The position numbers were made by a program, and so were the translations under genes. From CAYVHB01 sp964450865 (lineage in GTDB: Bacteria > Bacillota > Clostridia > Saccharofermentanales > UBA5734): a stretch of 64,000 nt of DNA. Position 1 is the stretch's first letter, and each line of letters opens with the position of its first letter. The stretch lies in the NCBI GenBank assembly GCA_964450865.1, contig CAYVHB010000012.1, positions 24,696 to 88,695 of the forward strand, written 5' to 3'. Shown here in pieces: positions 25,671 through 33,791 of the stretch. The notes under the pieces are model-generated. The model worked only from the letters and a program-made list of their open reading frames with translations, did not search any database and was not told the origin of the DNA.

Positions 25671-26888
25671 CTAAAGCAAATACACCGATACCGGCGCACC
25701 CTGTGGCAATCCTTCACAATCGCGGGGAATCCGGATGTAGCCGTCGCTGCGGCTGAGCAGGGTGATCAGGCCGGATTTGGCAAAGACTGGCACGGCCAGC
25801 GGTTGCTCACCGTTCTGCAAAGTGACCAGGACAAACTCCTCACGTCCGTGATTGGAGGGAATCCGGCAGGCAGTCATAGCCTGGACGGTCGGCTTGTACA
25901 GCGGCTGGCTGCCTTGCAGCCAGGCCAGGACAGGCCCGGCCAGCCATTGGGCCATAAACCAGGCGGCGACCGGATGGCCGGGCAGGCCGAGTACCAGCTT
26001 GCCGTTACAGACGCCTGCCATGGTCGGTTTGCCGGGTTTGACGGCGATTCCGTGTAAAATGACCCCCGGCTCACCGAGCGAATTGATAGCCGCGGCTACA
26101 TAGTCACGGGTTCCGACCGAGCTGCCACCGGAAACCAGGACCAGGTCACAGGTTCCGAGTGCCTGTCCGAGCGCCTGCTGCAGGTTTGTCAGGTCATCAC
26201 GAACAATCCCGGAAAAAACGGGCTCGCCACCATGCAGCCGGATGGTTTCAGCCAGGGTATAGCGATTGACATCATAGATCTGGCCGGGCCCCGGCCGGGT
26301 ATCCAGTTCAATCAGTTCATCACCGGTGGACAGGATAGCGACCCGCGGTCGCCGGACAACTGGCACGGTTGCCAGGCCCAGGGCCGCGAGCGTGCCCAGG
26401 TCTGTTGCGTTCAGGCGGCGGCCAGCCCTGAATACGGTCGTGCCGGCAGTGACATCATCGCCCTGGCGTGTCAGGTGCGTGCCGGGTGATACGGATTGGC
26501 TGACCTGGCGCAGTCCGTCGCCAAGGTCTTCAACCTGCTCGATCATAACCATGGCATCAGCGCCCGCCGGCAATTCGCCTCCCGTCGGAACATAAGCACA
26601 TTGTCCGGGCTGCAGCCTGAATTCAACCGGCCGCCCCATCTGTACCTCTCCCTGATACGCCAGGATAGCCGGAATGGTTTCACTGGCTCCAAACGTATCA
26701 GCCGCCCATACGGCCAGGCCATCGACCTGCGAACGGCAAAACGGCGGTACATCCTCGCTGGCTTTAACCGGAGCAGCCAGAATCCGCCCGCCAGCGCGCT
26801 GCAGGGGCAGCTGTTCACAGTCTGCCAGCGTCCGGATGTGCTGGCGGATCAGGTTCAGGCTTTGCGCGATATCATGGACGAGCAACAT
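25671..26888 (-). CDS. moeA: Molybdopterin molybdenumtransferase MoeA
   Basis: MoeA inserts molybdate or tungstate into adenylated molybdopterin. The 405-residue protein has the family features SQVDGLAVWAADTFG, PTGGELPAGADAMVMIEQVE, ILSTGDELIEL, the LVSGGSSVGTRDY loop, the HGIAVKPGKPTMAG segment and GLPGHPVAAW. It is a second MoeA beside the fused one, which is the pattern in organisms that handle tungsten as well as molybdenum, though specificity cannot be read here. AAGGGA lies upstream of the ATG. The fused moeA starts 93 bp downstream. Confidence 0.93.
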   Translation of the reverse strand: MLLVHDIAQSLNLIRQHIRTLADCEQLPLQRAGGRILAAPVKASEDVPPFCRSQVDGLAVWAADTFGASETIPAILAYQGEVQMGRPVEFRLQPGQCAYVPTGGELPAGADAMVMIEQVEDLGDGLRQVSQSVSPGTHLTRQGDDVTAGTTVFRAGRRLNATDLGTLAALGLATVPVVRRPRVAILSTGDELIELDTRPGPGQIYDVNRYTLAETIRLHGGEPVFSGIVRDDLTNLQQALGQALGTCDLVLVSGGSSVGTRDYVAAAINSLGEPGVILHGIAVKPGKPTMAGVCNGKLVLGLPGHPVAAWFMAQWLAGPVLAWLQGSQPLYKPTVQAMTACRIPSNHGREEFVLVTLQNGEQPLAVPVFAKSGLITLLSRSDGYIRIPRDCEGLPQGAPVSVYLL

Positions 26889-26974
26889 GATAAATATCCC
26901 TTTCCGATTCGATCCGATCCGATCCTATCCCATGCGATTCAGTCAACTCCTGTTCAAGGATTTCCTGGCCAGTA

Positions 26975-27658
26975 TCAGGTGACCGGTACGTCTGGGTGAT
27001 AACGCAGAAACAGGTCCAGCTGCGGCTGGCCTGTTTGCGTGGATAAAAAACTGGATGCCCCGCGGAAGAGCAGCTGGCCCTGGTCCAGAAACAATATCTC
27101 CCGGGTCATCAGCCGGGCCAGGCTGATCTGGTGGGTAGCCAGCACGAGCAGGCAGTTCGTCGTGTCCAGGTATTCAATGAGAACGGTTTCCAGACTGGCC
27201 AATCCCTGCAGATCCATGTGGTTGGCTGGTTCATCGAGCAGGATTATCCGCCGCGGAACAACCAGCAGGCGGGCCAGGGCCATCCGCTGACTTTCGCCGC
27301 CAGACAGGCGATCGCCCCGTTTGCCAGCCAGGGCGGTCAGGCCAAACTGCTCAATCTGCCGGTCAACCCGGGCCTGCACCTCGCTTTTCGACAAATGCAA
27401 GTGCTCCGGAATACCCATGGCGATATTCTGGGCCACACTGACGGCAAAGGCGTACGGCCGCTGGGGCAGGCAGGCAATATCGCCGGCCGGGCGACCTGGG
27501 GCCAGTGTCGCCAGCATCAGGCGCAACAAAGTGGATTTACCGGCGCCGTTGACACCAAGCAGCGCGTAGCGGCCATCCTCCTGAAGCTGTAAAGATGGGA
27601 TGTTCAGAACAATACGCTCCTGGTAGCTTTGCTTCAGCGGTCCTAGCTCAATCATCAT
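26975..27658 (-). CDS. ABC transporter ATP-binding protein, probably oxyanion uptake
   Basis: The 227-residue ABC ATPase has Walker A GVNGAGKSTL, the Q-loop CLPQRPYAF, signature LSGGESQRMALARLL, Walker B IILLDEPANHMD and the H-loop ATHQ. It most resembles the ATPases of tungstate and molybdate importers (TupC and ModC types), and its place at the head of the minus-strand cofactor genes supports that. No permease or binding protein is adjacent, so partners must be elsewhere. It heads the moeA-moeA-moaA-moaC operon. Substrate is inferred from context only. Confidence 0.78.
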   Translation of the reverse strand: MMIELGPLKQSYQERIVLNIPSLQLQEDGRYALLGVNGAGKSTLLRLMLATLAPGRPAGDIACLPQRPYAFAVSVAQNIAMGIPEHLHLSKSEVQARVDRQIEQFGLTALAGKRGDRLSGGESQRMALARLLVVPRRIILLDEPANHMDLQGLASLETVLIEYLDTTNCLLVLATHQISLARLMTREILFLDQGQLLFRGASSFLSTQTGQPQLDLFLRYHPDVPVT

Positions 27659-27731
27659 GACTCCTGTATGTTTCTGTTACCAGCGAGGCTGGCCTTTTCC
27701 TGTCTGTCTAAAAATTTATGTCGCAGCAGAT

Positions 27732-27770
27732 TTGCCGTGAATGATAATGTGAACCTATAGTATAATATAA
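27732..27770 (+). promoter_or_regulatory. AT-rich divergent promoter between the ABC gene and mogA
   Basis: TTGCCG (27732-27737), 18 bases and TATAGT (27756-27761) could drive mogA. The adjacent TATAATATAATATAA run is nearly symmetrical and could also supply a -10 for the opposite strand. Confidence 0.5.
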
Positions 27771-27865
27771 TATAAATCCGTCAGAAAGGTAATCCTTCTG
27801 CCCGGGGCCTGTTAATTGCCCGGGGACGAAGTGTTACCATGGTGCGGCAGCAGGAGGAACGAAAC

Positions 27866-28354
27866 ATGTACCGGATTGCCGTGTTGACAATCAGTGACCG
27901 GGGGGCAGCTGGTTTGCGCGAGGATCAAAGCGGTCCGCTGCTGGTCAGTCAGCTGGCCAGCCTTGGCCAGGTCGTCGAGACCCTGATCATTCCGGATGAG
28001 CGCCGGGAAATCGAAAGTCAGCTGTGCTGGCTGGCTGATGAACAGCAGATTGACCTGATCCTGACCAGCGGTGGCACAGGCCTGGCCCCACGTGACGTGA
28101 CGCCGGAGGCCACCCTGGCTGTGATTGATCGCCTGGTACCCGGTATGCCGGAGGCGATGCGTGCCAGCAGTCTGCAGAAGACCAGCCGGGCCATGTTGTC
28201 GCGGGCTGTTGCCGGCATCCGCGGCCGGACTTTGATCGTCAATATGCCGGGCAGCCCGCGGGCGGTCAGTGAGTGCCTGGCTGTCATCCTGCCCGTCCTG
28301 CCGCATGCCCTGGAAATCCTGACCGGCCAGGGCGGTGAGTGTGCCCGGCCGTGA
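27866..28354 (+). CDS. mog: Molybdopterin adenylyltransferase MogA/MoaB
   Basis: This enzyme adenylates molybdopterin before metal insertion by MoeA. The 162-residue protein has YRIAVLTISDRGAAG, the substrate loop LILTSGGTGLAPRDVTPEAT and IVNMPGSPRAVSE. The ATG at 27866 has a perfect AGGAGG ten bases upstream; an earlier in-frame start at 27839 does not. It is divergent from the moeA genes that use its product. MogA and MoaB types are hard to tell apart by sequence. Confidence 0.92.
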   Translation: MYRIAVLTISDRGAAGLREDQSGPLLVSQLASLGQVVETLIIPDERREIESQLCWLADEQQIDLILTSGGTGLAPRDVTPEATLAVIDRLVPGMPEAMRASSLQKTSRAMLSRAVAGIRGRTLIVNMPGSPRAVSECLAVILPVLPHALEILTGQGGECARP

Positions 28355-28408
28355 AAGCCTGCTCAATCAACGCTAATCACACTATAATATTCCGAATCGA
28401 GGAGAGAC

Positions 28409-29416
28409 ATGCATTATATTGTTTTTGACCTGGAATGGAACATTGCCGGAAGGGCCAACAAGGTTGCCCCGGAAGTCCAGGCCGCCCTGCCGTTCGAGAT
28501 CATTGAAATTGGCGCAGTCAAGCTGAATGCCGATTTTAAACTGGTCAGCAAGTTCAGCAATATGGTCCGGCCGCAGATTTACCCGATTCTGAGCGGGCCG
28601 ATTGCCGCTGTGACCCGCCGTTTCCAGCAGAGCCTGAAGTTTGGCCTGACCTTCGCCCAGGCAGCCGCCGACTTTCGCCAATGGTGCGGCGATGATGTTG
28701 TCCTGTGCACATGGAGCGAAAGCGATGCCGCAGTTCTGAAGGCCAATCTGCGGTTTTTCGGTTTGTCCGACCTGTTGCCCCTGCGATGCCTGGATGTCCA
28801 GCATCTGTTCGACGATATTGTCGAGCAGAGCGGCCTGCAGCGCAGTATTGAGTACGCCGTCGACTTCCTGCGTCTGCCCAAGTCGCAGCCCTTTCACCAG
28901 GCCGTCAATGATGCCTGGTACACCGGCGCGATTTTGCAGCAGGTCGCGGCGATTGCCCGGAATGAGCAGGGCGTCAGCGACCTCAATGCGATTTATGCCT
29001 ATGATCCCAATCTCACGCGTTCCTATCGCCAGACACTGGATATCGTGCCTTCGCATGAGGCCGCGCTGGATCTGCTGCGCCAGGACGCCCTGACCTGCCC
29101 GGCCTGTGGCGAGCTGCTGCAGATGACCAGGGACTGGCACCATCATGGCGGCAAGGCATCGGCGACCTTTGTCTGTCCGGTTCACGGCCGGGTCAGCGGC
29201 AAGATCCGCTTCCGGACCAGGGCAAAGAACCAGATTGTCAGTGAATTGCTGGTTCGCCTGGAAAAGGGCAGTCTCGAACTCAAAAGCAGTCCGGAACCGG
29301 ATCCGGCCGGACCAGATCCGGAAACGGCAGCAGAACTGCATGAAATGACGGACCAGCCTGGACTGGCTGGACTGGCTGGCCTGGACACGTCAGCTGACCC
29401 ATCGGTAGCCGGCTGA
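28409..29416 (+). CDS. DEDDh 3'-5' exonuclease with C-terminal zinc ribbon
   Basis: The 335-residue protein starts with an RNase-T/DnaQ-type exonuclease fold: YIVFDLEWN (first Asp and Glu), IIEIGAVKLN, TWSESDAAVL (second Asp) and FHQAVNDAWYTGAI (His and third Asp), ending near residue 185. It resembles the ERI-1 and KapD-like group, which trims RNA or DNA ends. A region with CPACG and FVCPVHG near residues 230-255 could form a zinc ribbon, and the tail is acidic and Pro/Gly-rich. A GAGGAGA site precedes the ATG. The substrate is unknown. Confidence 0.8.
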   Translation: MHYIVFDLEWNIAGRANKVAPEVQAALPFEIIEIGAVKLNADFKLVSKFSNMVRPQIYPILSGPIAAVTRRFQQSLKFGLTFAQAAADFRQWCGDDVVLCTWSESDAAVLKANLRFFGLSDLLPLRCLDVQHLFDDIVEQSGLQRSIEYAVDFLRLPKSQPFHQAVNDAWYTGAILQQVAAIARNEQGVSDLNAIYAYDPNLTRSYRQTLDIVPSHEAALDLLRQDALTCPACGELLQMTRDWHHHGGKASATFVCPVHGRVSGKIRFRTRAKNQIVSELLVRLEKGSLELKSSPEPDPAGPDPETAAELHEMTDQPGLAGLAGLDTSADPSVAG

Positions 29417-29500
29417 TTCATGGTGGGTTAGGGCCAGGTGTCCGGCTATCGGCGGCATCGTGGCAAAGACCATCCATGCTATTGTAGAAAAAGGGGCATT

Positions 29501-30445
29501 ATGGGAGTTTTCTGGTTCAGCTTTGATGCAATTGCACCGCTGGTGTTGCTGGTCGTGATCGGTTATATCCTGACCTACCGGCAAATCATCGATACTGTGT
29601 TTATCAACAAAGCCAATAAATTCCTGTTTTCGGTGGCCTTTCCGGTCAGCCTGTTCAATTCGATCATCAAGATTGAACTGAGTGACAATTTTAACTGGCG
29701 GCTGTTTGTTTTTGCCATTGCCGGGATCCTGACTACGATTGCCCTGCTGATGCTGATCCTGCCGCGGTTTGTGCCGGGCAATCCCCAGCGGGGCGCGATG
29801 ATCCAGGGGATCTATCGCGGCAATTACCTGCTGCTGGCTTATCCGCTGGCCCAGAATCTCTTTGGTGCGTCCGGTGTCGGGCCGACAGCCATGCTGTTGC
29901 CGATCGTCATCATTGTCTATAATGTGATGGCTGTCTATATCCTGGAGTATTACTCTGGCCAGGAAAGCAAAGCCAGCAAGATGAAAGTGCTGATTGGCGT
30001 ACTGCGCAATCCGCTGATAATGGGTGCCGCTGCCGGCGTGCTGTTTTCGCTGCTGCCCTGGGATCTGCCGGTTTTCCTGGCCAGGACCGTTGACGATGTT
30101 GGCAAGATCGCCAATCCCATGGCCCTGATTTTGCTGGGCGGGCAGTTCAGCTGGGGCCGGATGGCTGGCAATTTGCGCCTGGTAGTCAGTGCCACCATCC
30201 TGCGGGAACTGGTCCTGCCGACACTGACTACGGTCACGGCCGTCCTGCTGGGCTTTCGTGGTCCGGAGCTGGGCGCCTTGTTTGTGCTCTTTTGCTCTCC
30301 CACCGCTGTCTCAAGCTATATCATGGCCAAGAATATGAATAGCGACGCCGACCTGGCCGGCCAGATCATTCTCACGACAACCTTGTTTTCCGGCGTCAGT
30401 CTCTTTCTTGGCTCATTCATCCTGCGCGCACTCAACCTTTTCTGA
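29501..30445 (+). CDS. AEC family permease (auxin efflux carrier-like)
   Basis: The 314-residue inner-membrane protein has about ten hydrophobic helices, for example APLVLLVVIGYIL, LFVFAIAGILTTIALLMLIL and LPIVIIVYNVMAVYILEYY. The pattern GNPQRGAMIQGIYRGNYLLLAYPLA and the end segment LFCSPTAVSSYIMAKNMNSDADLAGQIILTTTLFSG are typical of the AEC (bile-acid/BASS fold) family, which exports or imports organic acids. The start at ATG 29501 has an AAGGGG site; an earlier start lacks one. Substrate cannot be inferred. Confidence 0.88.
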   Translation: MGVFWFSFDAIAPLVLLVVIGYILTYRQIIDTVFINKANKFLFSVAFPVSLFNSIIKIELSDNFNWRLFVFAIAGILTTIALLMLILPRFVPGNPQRGAMIQGIYRGNYLLLAYPLAQNLFGASGVGPTAMLLPIVIIVYNVMAVYILEYYSGQESKASKMKVLIGVLRNPLIMGAAAGVLFSLLPWDLPVFLARTVDDVGKIANPMALILLGGQFSWGRMAGNLRLVVSATILRELVLPTLTTVTAVLLGFRGPELGALFVLFCSPTAVSSYIMAKNMNSDADLAGQIILTTTLFSGVSLFLGSFILRALNLF

Positions 30446-30577
30446 GTATCCTGCCATGACAATGCTATGATAATGCCACGATAATGATTGATAAAACAAG
30501 GAACAGGATGATCCGGCCGGTCGCCCTTGACGAGTGAAATCGCCTGCGTATTCATGTCTGACCTTCACCACAAATAA

Positions 30578-30690
30578 AAAGACCACCAGCTGACAAGTAT
30601 GATATGCTCCCTCTTCAGTCTCAGACGATTTTTCTGTCTGTCAACTTCAGGGGGAGCCTATCAATACGGACTGGTGGTCTTTATCTTTTT
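30578..30690. repeat. Long imperfect palindrome between convergent genes (MITE relic, RNA or terminator)
   Basis: AAAGACCACCAG at 30578-30589 is exactly mirrored by CTGGTGGTCTTT at 30671-30682. Inside lie GCTCCC/GGGAGC (30606-30611, 30652-30657) and CAGAC/GTCTG (30622-30626, 30636-30640). The two arms align over about 40 bases (TGATATGCTCCC against TGATAGGCTCCC). A T-rich tail follows to 30690 and an A run precedes it. It lies between the convergent AEC and DUF4349 genes. Confidence 0.7.
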
Positions 30691-30794
30691 CGGATTGTTG
30701 TCGTACGGCTCATGGGTCGTTCAATGGCGGGTTGGCCGGAAATGATGTCCCGACAAGCTGGCCGTCAGCCGGATAAGCTTATGATTTGAAAGAT

Positions 30795-31853
30795 TTATTT
30801 GGCCGGTGGATTGGCCGGTGGATTGGCCGGTGGATTGGCCGGTGGATTGGCGGGCGGATTGGCGGGCGGATTGGCCGGTTGCCTTGGCTCGGCCGGCGTT
30901 GATTCGGCCGGTTTCTTGCCGGCTGTTCCCTGGCTGGAACGGGCGGCCTTTTTCGCCTTGCGGCGGCGACGCCAGACCAGGAGCAGGATCAGGCCGATGA
31001 TCCAGACCGGGGCCGAGGCGACCAGCACGATGGCAATCCACTGGAAAATATTGACGAAGGTATTGGCGACCTTGGTCAGTCCGGAACGCATGAGATACAA
31101 CATGTCGGCCAGGCTCAGCGAGCTCCAGGTGATTTCCTTCTTGATCTTGACCGGGTCTTCAATCTGGCGCAGTTCGATTGTAACGGTCGACTCGGCCAGC
31201 CAGCTGTCCCATAATTTCAGGCGGCCCTTCATGGACTCGATTTCCACGGTCAGCTGATTGATCTGGTTCTGCACGGCCAGGATATCATCGATGGTCTTGG
31301 CCTGATTCAGGAAATCATAATACCGGGCCAGGGTTTTTTCCATGGAGCCCAGCCGGGTCTGGGTATCGTAATAGCTCTCGGTAATGTCCTCGGTGCTGAT
31401 CTGGCAATTGACCATTTCGCCGATTGTTTTGGCGTAGGTGATAAAGGCGTCCAGTTCGGCCGGATCGATCTTGATTGTTGCTGTCAGGTGGGTATATTCG
31501 CCGCTGACGCTCTGGTCACGACGGGCTTCATAACCTTTGTGGGTGGTGGCGTATGTCAGCAGCTGATCATAAGCGCTGATAACATTCTTGACTTCGAGGG
31601 CCAGGTTGGCGTTGCGGACAATTTTGCGATTCACATTCTGGGAATTGCCGTCAGCCTGGCCAGAACCATCTTGATCGGCACCTTTGTCCGGGGCGCCATT
31701 CCAGCTGGCGGCTGTGGTCTGGGCGGCGGCGGTTGTTGTGTAAGCGGGGCTGCCACCATTGTTTTCACTGCGGGATGCGGAAGCACAGGATCCCAGCATC
31801 CCCAGTACCATGACGACAGCGAGCAGCAAGGGCAGGATTTTGTTCGGTTTCAT
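30795..31853 (-). CDS. DUF4349 membrane lipoprotein
   Basis: The 352-residue protein has a signal peptide ending in the lipobox LGSC and a Thr/Ala/Gly-rich linker. The DUF4349 core follows (VNRKIVRNANLALEVKNVISAYDQLL, coiled-coil stretch about 165-220 with DILAVQNQINQLTVEIESMKGRL). One C-terminal membrane helix (WIAIVLVASAPVWIIGLILLLVW) comes next, then a basic cytosolic segment. The tail is six copies of Pro-Ala-Asn-Pro. Such proteins are probably envelope sensors or scaffolds; no firm role is known. It has its own promoter, divergent from gcvT. Confidence 0.85.
   Translation of the reverse strand: MKPNKILPLLLAVVMVLGMLGSCASASRSENNGGSPAYTTTAAAQTTAASWNGAPDKGADQDGSGQADGNSQNVNRKIVRNANLALEVKNVISAYDQLLTYATTHKGYEARRDQSVSGEYTHLTATIKIDPAELDAFITYAKTIGEMVNCQISTEDITESYYDTQTRLGSMEKTLARYYDFLNQAKTIDDILAVQNQINQLTVEIESMKGRLKLWDSWLAESTVTIELRQIEDPVKIKKEITWSSLSLADMLYLMRSGLTKVANTFVNIFQWIAIVLVASAPVWIIGLILLLVWRRRRKAKKAARSSQGTAGKKPAESTPAEPRQPANPPANPPANPPANPPANPPANPPAK
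30801..30872 (+). repeat. Six tandem 12-bp repeats encoding the PANP tail
   Basis: GGCCGGTGGATT occurs four times from 30801, followed by two GGCGGGCGGATT variants. The repeats lie in frame at the end of the DUF4349 gene, so copy-number changes would alter tail length without a frameshift. Confidence 0.92.
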
Positions 31854-31943
31854 ACGATCACCTCCGGTTCAATGGACGAAGCTGGCCAGGGTTTTGTTCC
31901 CTCGTCCGGCGACTTTTGTCTGTTCTTTAATCCGGTAATTTTC

Positions 31944-31972
31944 ATTATAACATTATCGGTCGTGGGTGTCGC
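31944..31972 (-). promoter_or_regulatory. Promoter of the DUF4349 gene
   Basis: Read on the minus strand, GCGACA (complement of 31967-31972), 17 bases and TATAAT (complement of 31944-31949) lie about 90 bases before the ATG. Confidence 0.65.
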
Positions 31973-32008
31973 CCGCTCAGCCTCCGGCCCAGGCGGCTGC
32001 GGTCCGGG

Positions 32009-32037
32009 ATGACAAGCCGGATGCAATGCGGTATGCT
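32009..32037 (+). promoter_or_regulatory. Probable promoter of the gcv operon
   Basis: ATGACA (32009-32014), 17 bases and TATGCT (32032-32037) precede gcvT by about 130 bases. I see no glycine riboswitch in this leader. Confidence 0.5.
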
Positions 32038-32165
32038 ATAGACAAAGAACAAGTAGATAAATAGACAAGCCAATCGATGAAGCAAGCGCAGGATACATTG
32101 TCGCCGCGGCCGGGACCTGTTTACTTGCCTGGCCCGGCGACCCGGTACAGTCAGGAGGTTTGTAT

Positions 32166-33305
32166 ATGAATCGCTGCACACCGCTCTGGAACGAGCACCA
32201 GCTGGCCCAGGCTAAAATGATTGAATACGCCGGCTGGCAACTGCCTTTGCAGTATCGGGGTATCGCGCTGGAACATCAGGCGGTCCGTCAGTCAGCCGGT
32301 TTGTTTGATGTTTCCCACATGGGTGAGCTGATGGTCACCGGCCCCGGGACTGCCGCTTTTTTACAGTACGTTTTAACCCGGGATCTGGGTGACCTGGCTG
32401 TGGCAGCCCGGGCCGGGCGGATCTTTTATTCGCCGATGTGTAACGGCGATGGTGGTACAGTGGATGATCTGCTGGTCTATCCGCTGGCGGCTGACCAGGC
32501 TTTGCTGGTTGTCAACGCGGCCAATACGGAAAGCGACGCGGCCCATTTACACGCCCAGGCTCTCATGTGGCCAGGGGCGGCAGTTGCAGTGACCGATGTT
32601 TCAGCGGCCTATGCGCAGCTGGCCCTGCAAGGCCCGGCCGCCCTGGCCGTTATGCTGCAGGCCCTGGCCCGCGCCGTACCCGAGATCGCGGCGGCGCAGG
32701 ATCTGCGGCCTTATCACTATGCCCGGCTGGCCCTGGCCGGGCCGGAACTGGCCGGACTGGACCTGAATTTGCCGTTTGACCTGCTGCTTTCCCGTACTGG
32801 TTATACAGGTGAGGACGGCTTTGAGTTTTATCTGCCACCGCCAGCGGCTCCCTGGCTGTGGCGGCTCCTGGTGGCGGCCGGGGCAGAACCAGCCGGGCTC
32901 GGCGCCCGGGACACGTTGCGCCTTGAAGCTGCCATGCCCCTTTATGGTCATGAGCTGAGCTTGACCATCAGTCCGCTTGAGGCCGGGCTCCAGCGTTTTG
33001 TCAATCTCAACAAGCCTGATTTTCTTGGCCGGGCTGCCCTGCTGGCCGGTGTGCGGCGGCGACTGGTCGGCCTGCAGCTGGCCGGCCGGGCTATTCCCCG
33101 CGCCGGTTACGCGGTCTGGCAAGCCGATCGGCTGATCGGCCAGGTCACATCCGGTACCTTTTCGCCAACTTTAAATGCCGGCATCGCCATGGCGCTGGTC
33201 GACGTGGCTGCTGACCTGGCTGCCGCGCCGCTCAGTATCGAAATTCGCCAGGAAAAACACGCCTGCAAGGTCTGTCCGTTGCCTTTCATCAGCCGTCATC
33301 CATGA
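32166..33305 (+). CDS. gcvT: Glycine cleavage T protein (aminomethyltransferase)
   Basis: GcvT moves the methylene group from aminomethyl-lipoyl GcvH to tetrahydrofolate and releases ammonia. The 379-residue protein has TPLWNEHQLAQAKMIEYAGWQLP, GLFDVSHMGELMV, the folate-domain segments GGTVDDLLVYPL and GYTGEDGFEFYL, and GLGARDTLRLEAAMPLYGHEL. ATG 32166 lies 7 bases after AGGAGG; a TTG two codons earlier is possible. It leads the gcvT-H-PA-PB operon. Its last third is Ala/Leu-rich but all family landmarks are present. Confidence 0.95.
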   Translation: MNRCTPLWNEHQLAQAKMIEYAGWQLPLQYRGIALEHQAVRQSAGLFDVSHMGELMVTGPGTAAFLQYVLTRDLGDLAVAARAGRIFYSPMCNGDGGTVDDLLVYPLAADQALLVVNAANTESDAAHLHAQALMWPGAAVAVTDVSAAYAQLALQGPAALAVMLQALARAVPEIAAAQDLRPYHYARLALAGPELAGLDLNLPFDLLLSRTGYTGEDGFEFYLPPPAAPWLWRLLVAAGAEPAGLGARDTLRLEAAMPLYGHELSLTISPLEAGLQRFVNLNKPDFLGRAALLAGVRRRLVGLQLAGRAIPRAGYAVWQADRLIGQVTSGTFSPTLNAGIAMALVDVAADLAAAPLSIEIRQEKHACKVCPLPFISRHP

Positions 33306-33404
33306 AATACCCCTGGCAAGGTCTGCCCTTTGCTTTTTATAACCGATATCTGTCATGACTGAAACCAGCATGCAAGCTGCACTGATCACGAGGAGGTCTA
33401 TGCA

Positions 33405-33788
33405 ATGGCAAAAACACAAACTGATCGCTGGTATACCCGGACTCATGAATGGGTCAGAATGAATGGCAATCAGCTGGAAATCGGCCTGACCGATTACGCC
33501 CGGCAGGAACTGGGCGAGCTGGTCTATGCCGAGGCGGTCCCGGCCGGGCGCCGGATTGCCGCCGGCCAGGCTATCGGCAGTGTTGAATCCTACAAAACCG
33601 CTGCTGATCTTTACAGTCCGGTTGATGGCCTGGTTCTCGAAAGCAACAGCGAACTGGACAAGCAGCTTGATCAGCTCACGGAAGACCCATACAGCTGCTG
33701 GTTTGTGCGCATGGAGGCAGATACCCTGCCTGCCGCCGGGACCCTGCTGGATGCCGCCAGCTATGAGCAATTCTGCCAGGGGGGCTGA
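33405..33788 (+). CDS. gcvH: Glycine cleavage H protein (lipoyl carrier)
   Basis: GcvH carries the aminomethyl intermediate on lipoic acid between the P, T and L proteins. The 127-residue protein has TRTHEWVRMNGNQLEIGLTDYAR, ELGELVYAE and the lipoylation site in GSVESYKTAADLYSP, with lysine K64. GAGGAGG precedes the ATG. The P-protein alpha gene starts 3 bases after the stop. No L protein (lpd) gene is in the operon or window. Confidence 0.96.
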   Translation: MAKTQTDRWYTRTHEWVRMNGNQLEIGLTDYARQELGELVYAEAVPAGRRIAAGQAIGSVESYKTAADLYSPVDGLVLESNSELDKQLDQLTEDPYSCWFVRMEADTLPAAGTLLDAASYEQFCQGG

Positions 33789-33791
33789 ACC

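Noticed and set aside
26901..26935. GATCC-type short tandem repeats upstream of moeA
   Set aside because: Only a few imperfect pentamers; too short to treat as a feature.
31854..32165. Glycine riboswitch ahead of gcvT
   Set aside because: I looked for the paired aptamer pattern and saw nothing convincing; only a promoter-like pair is present.
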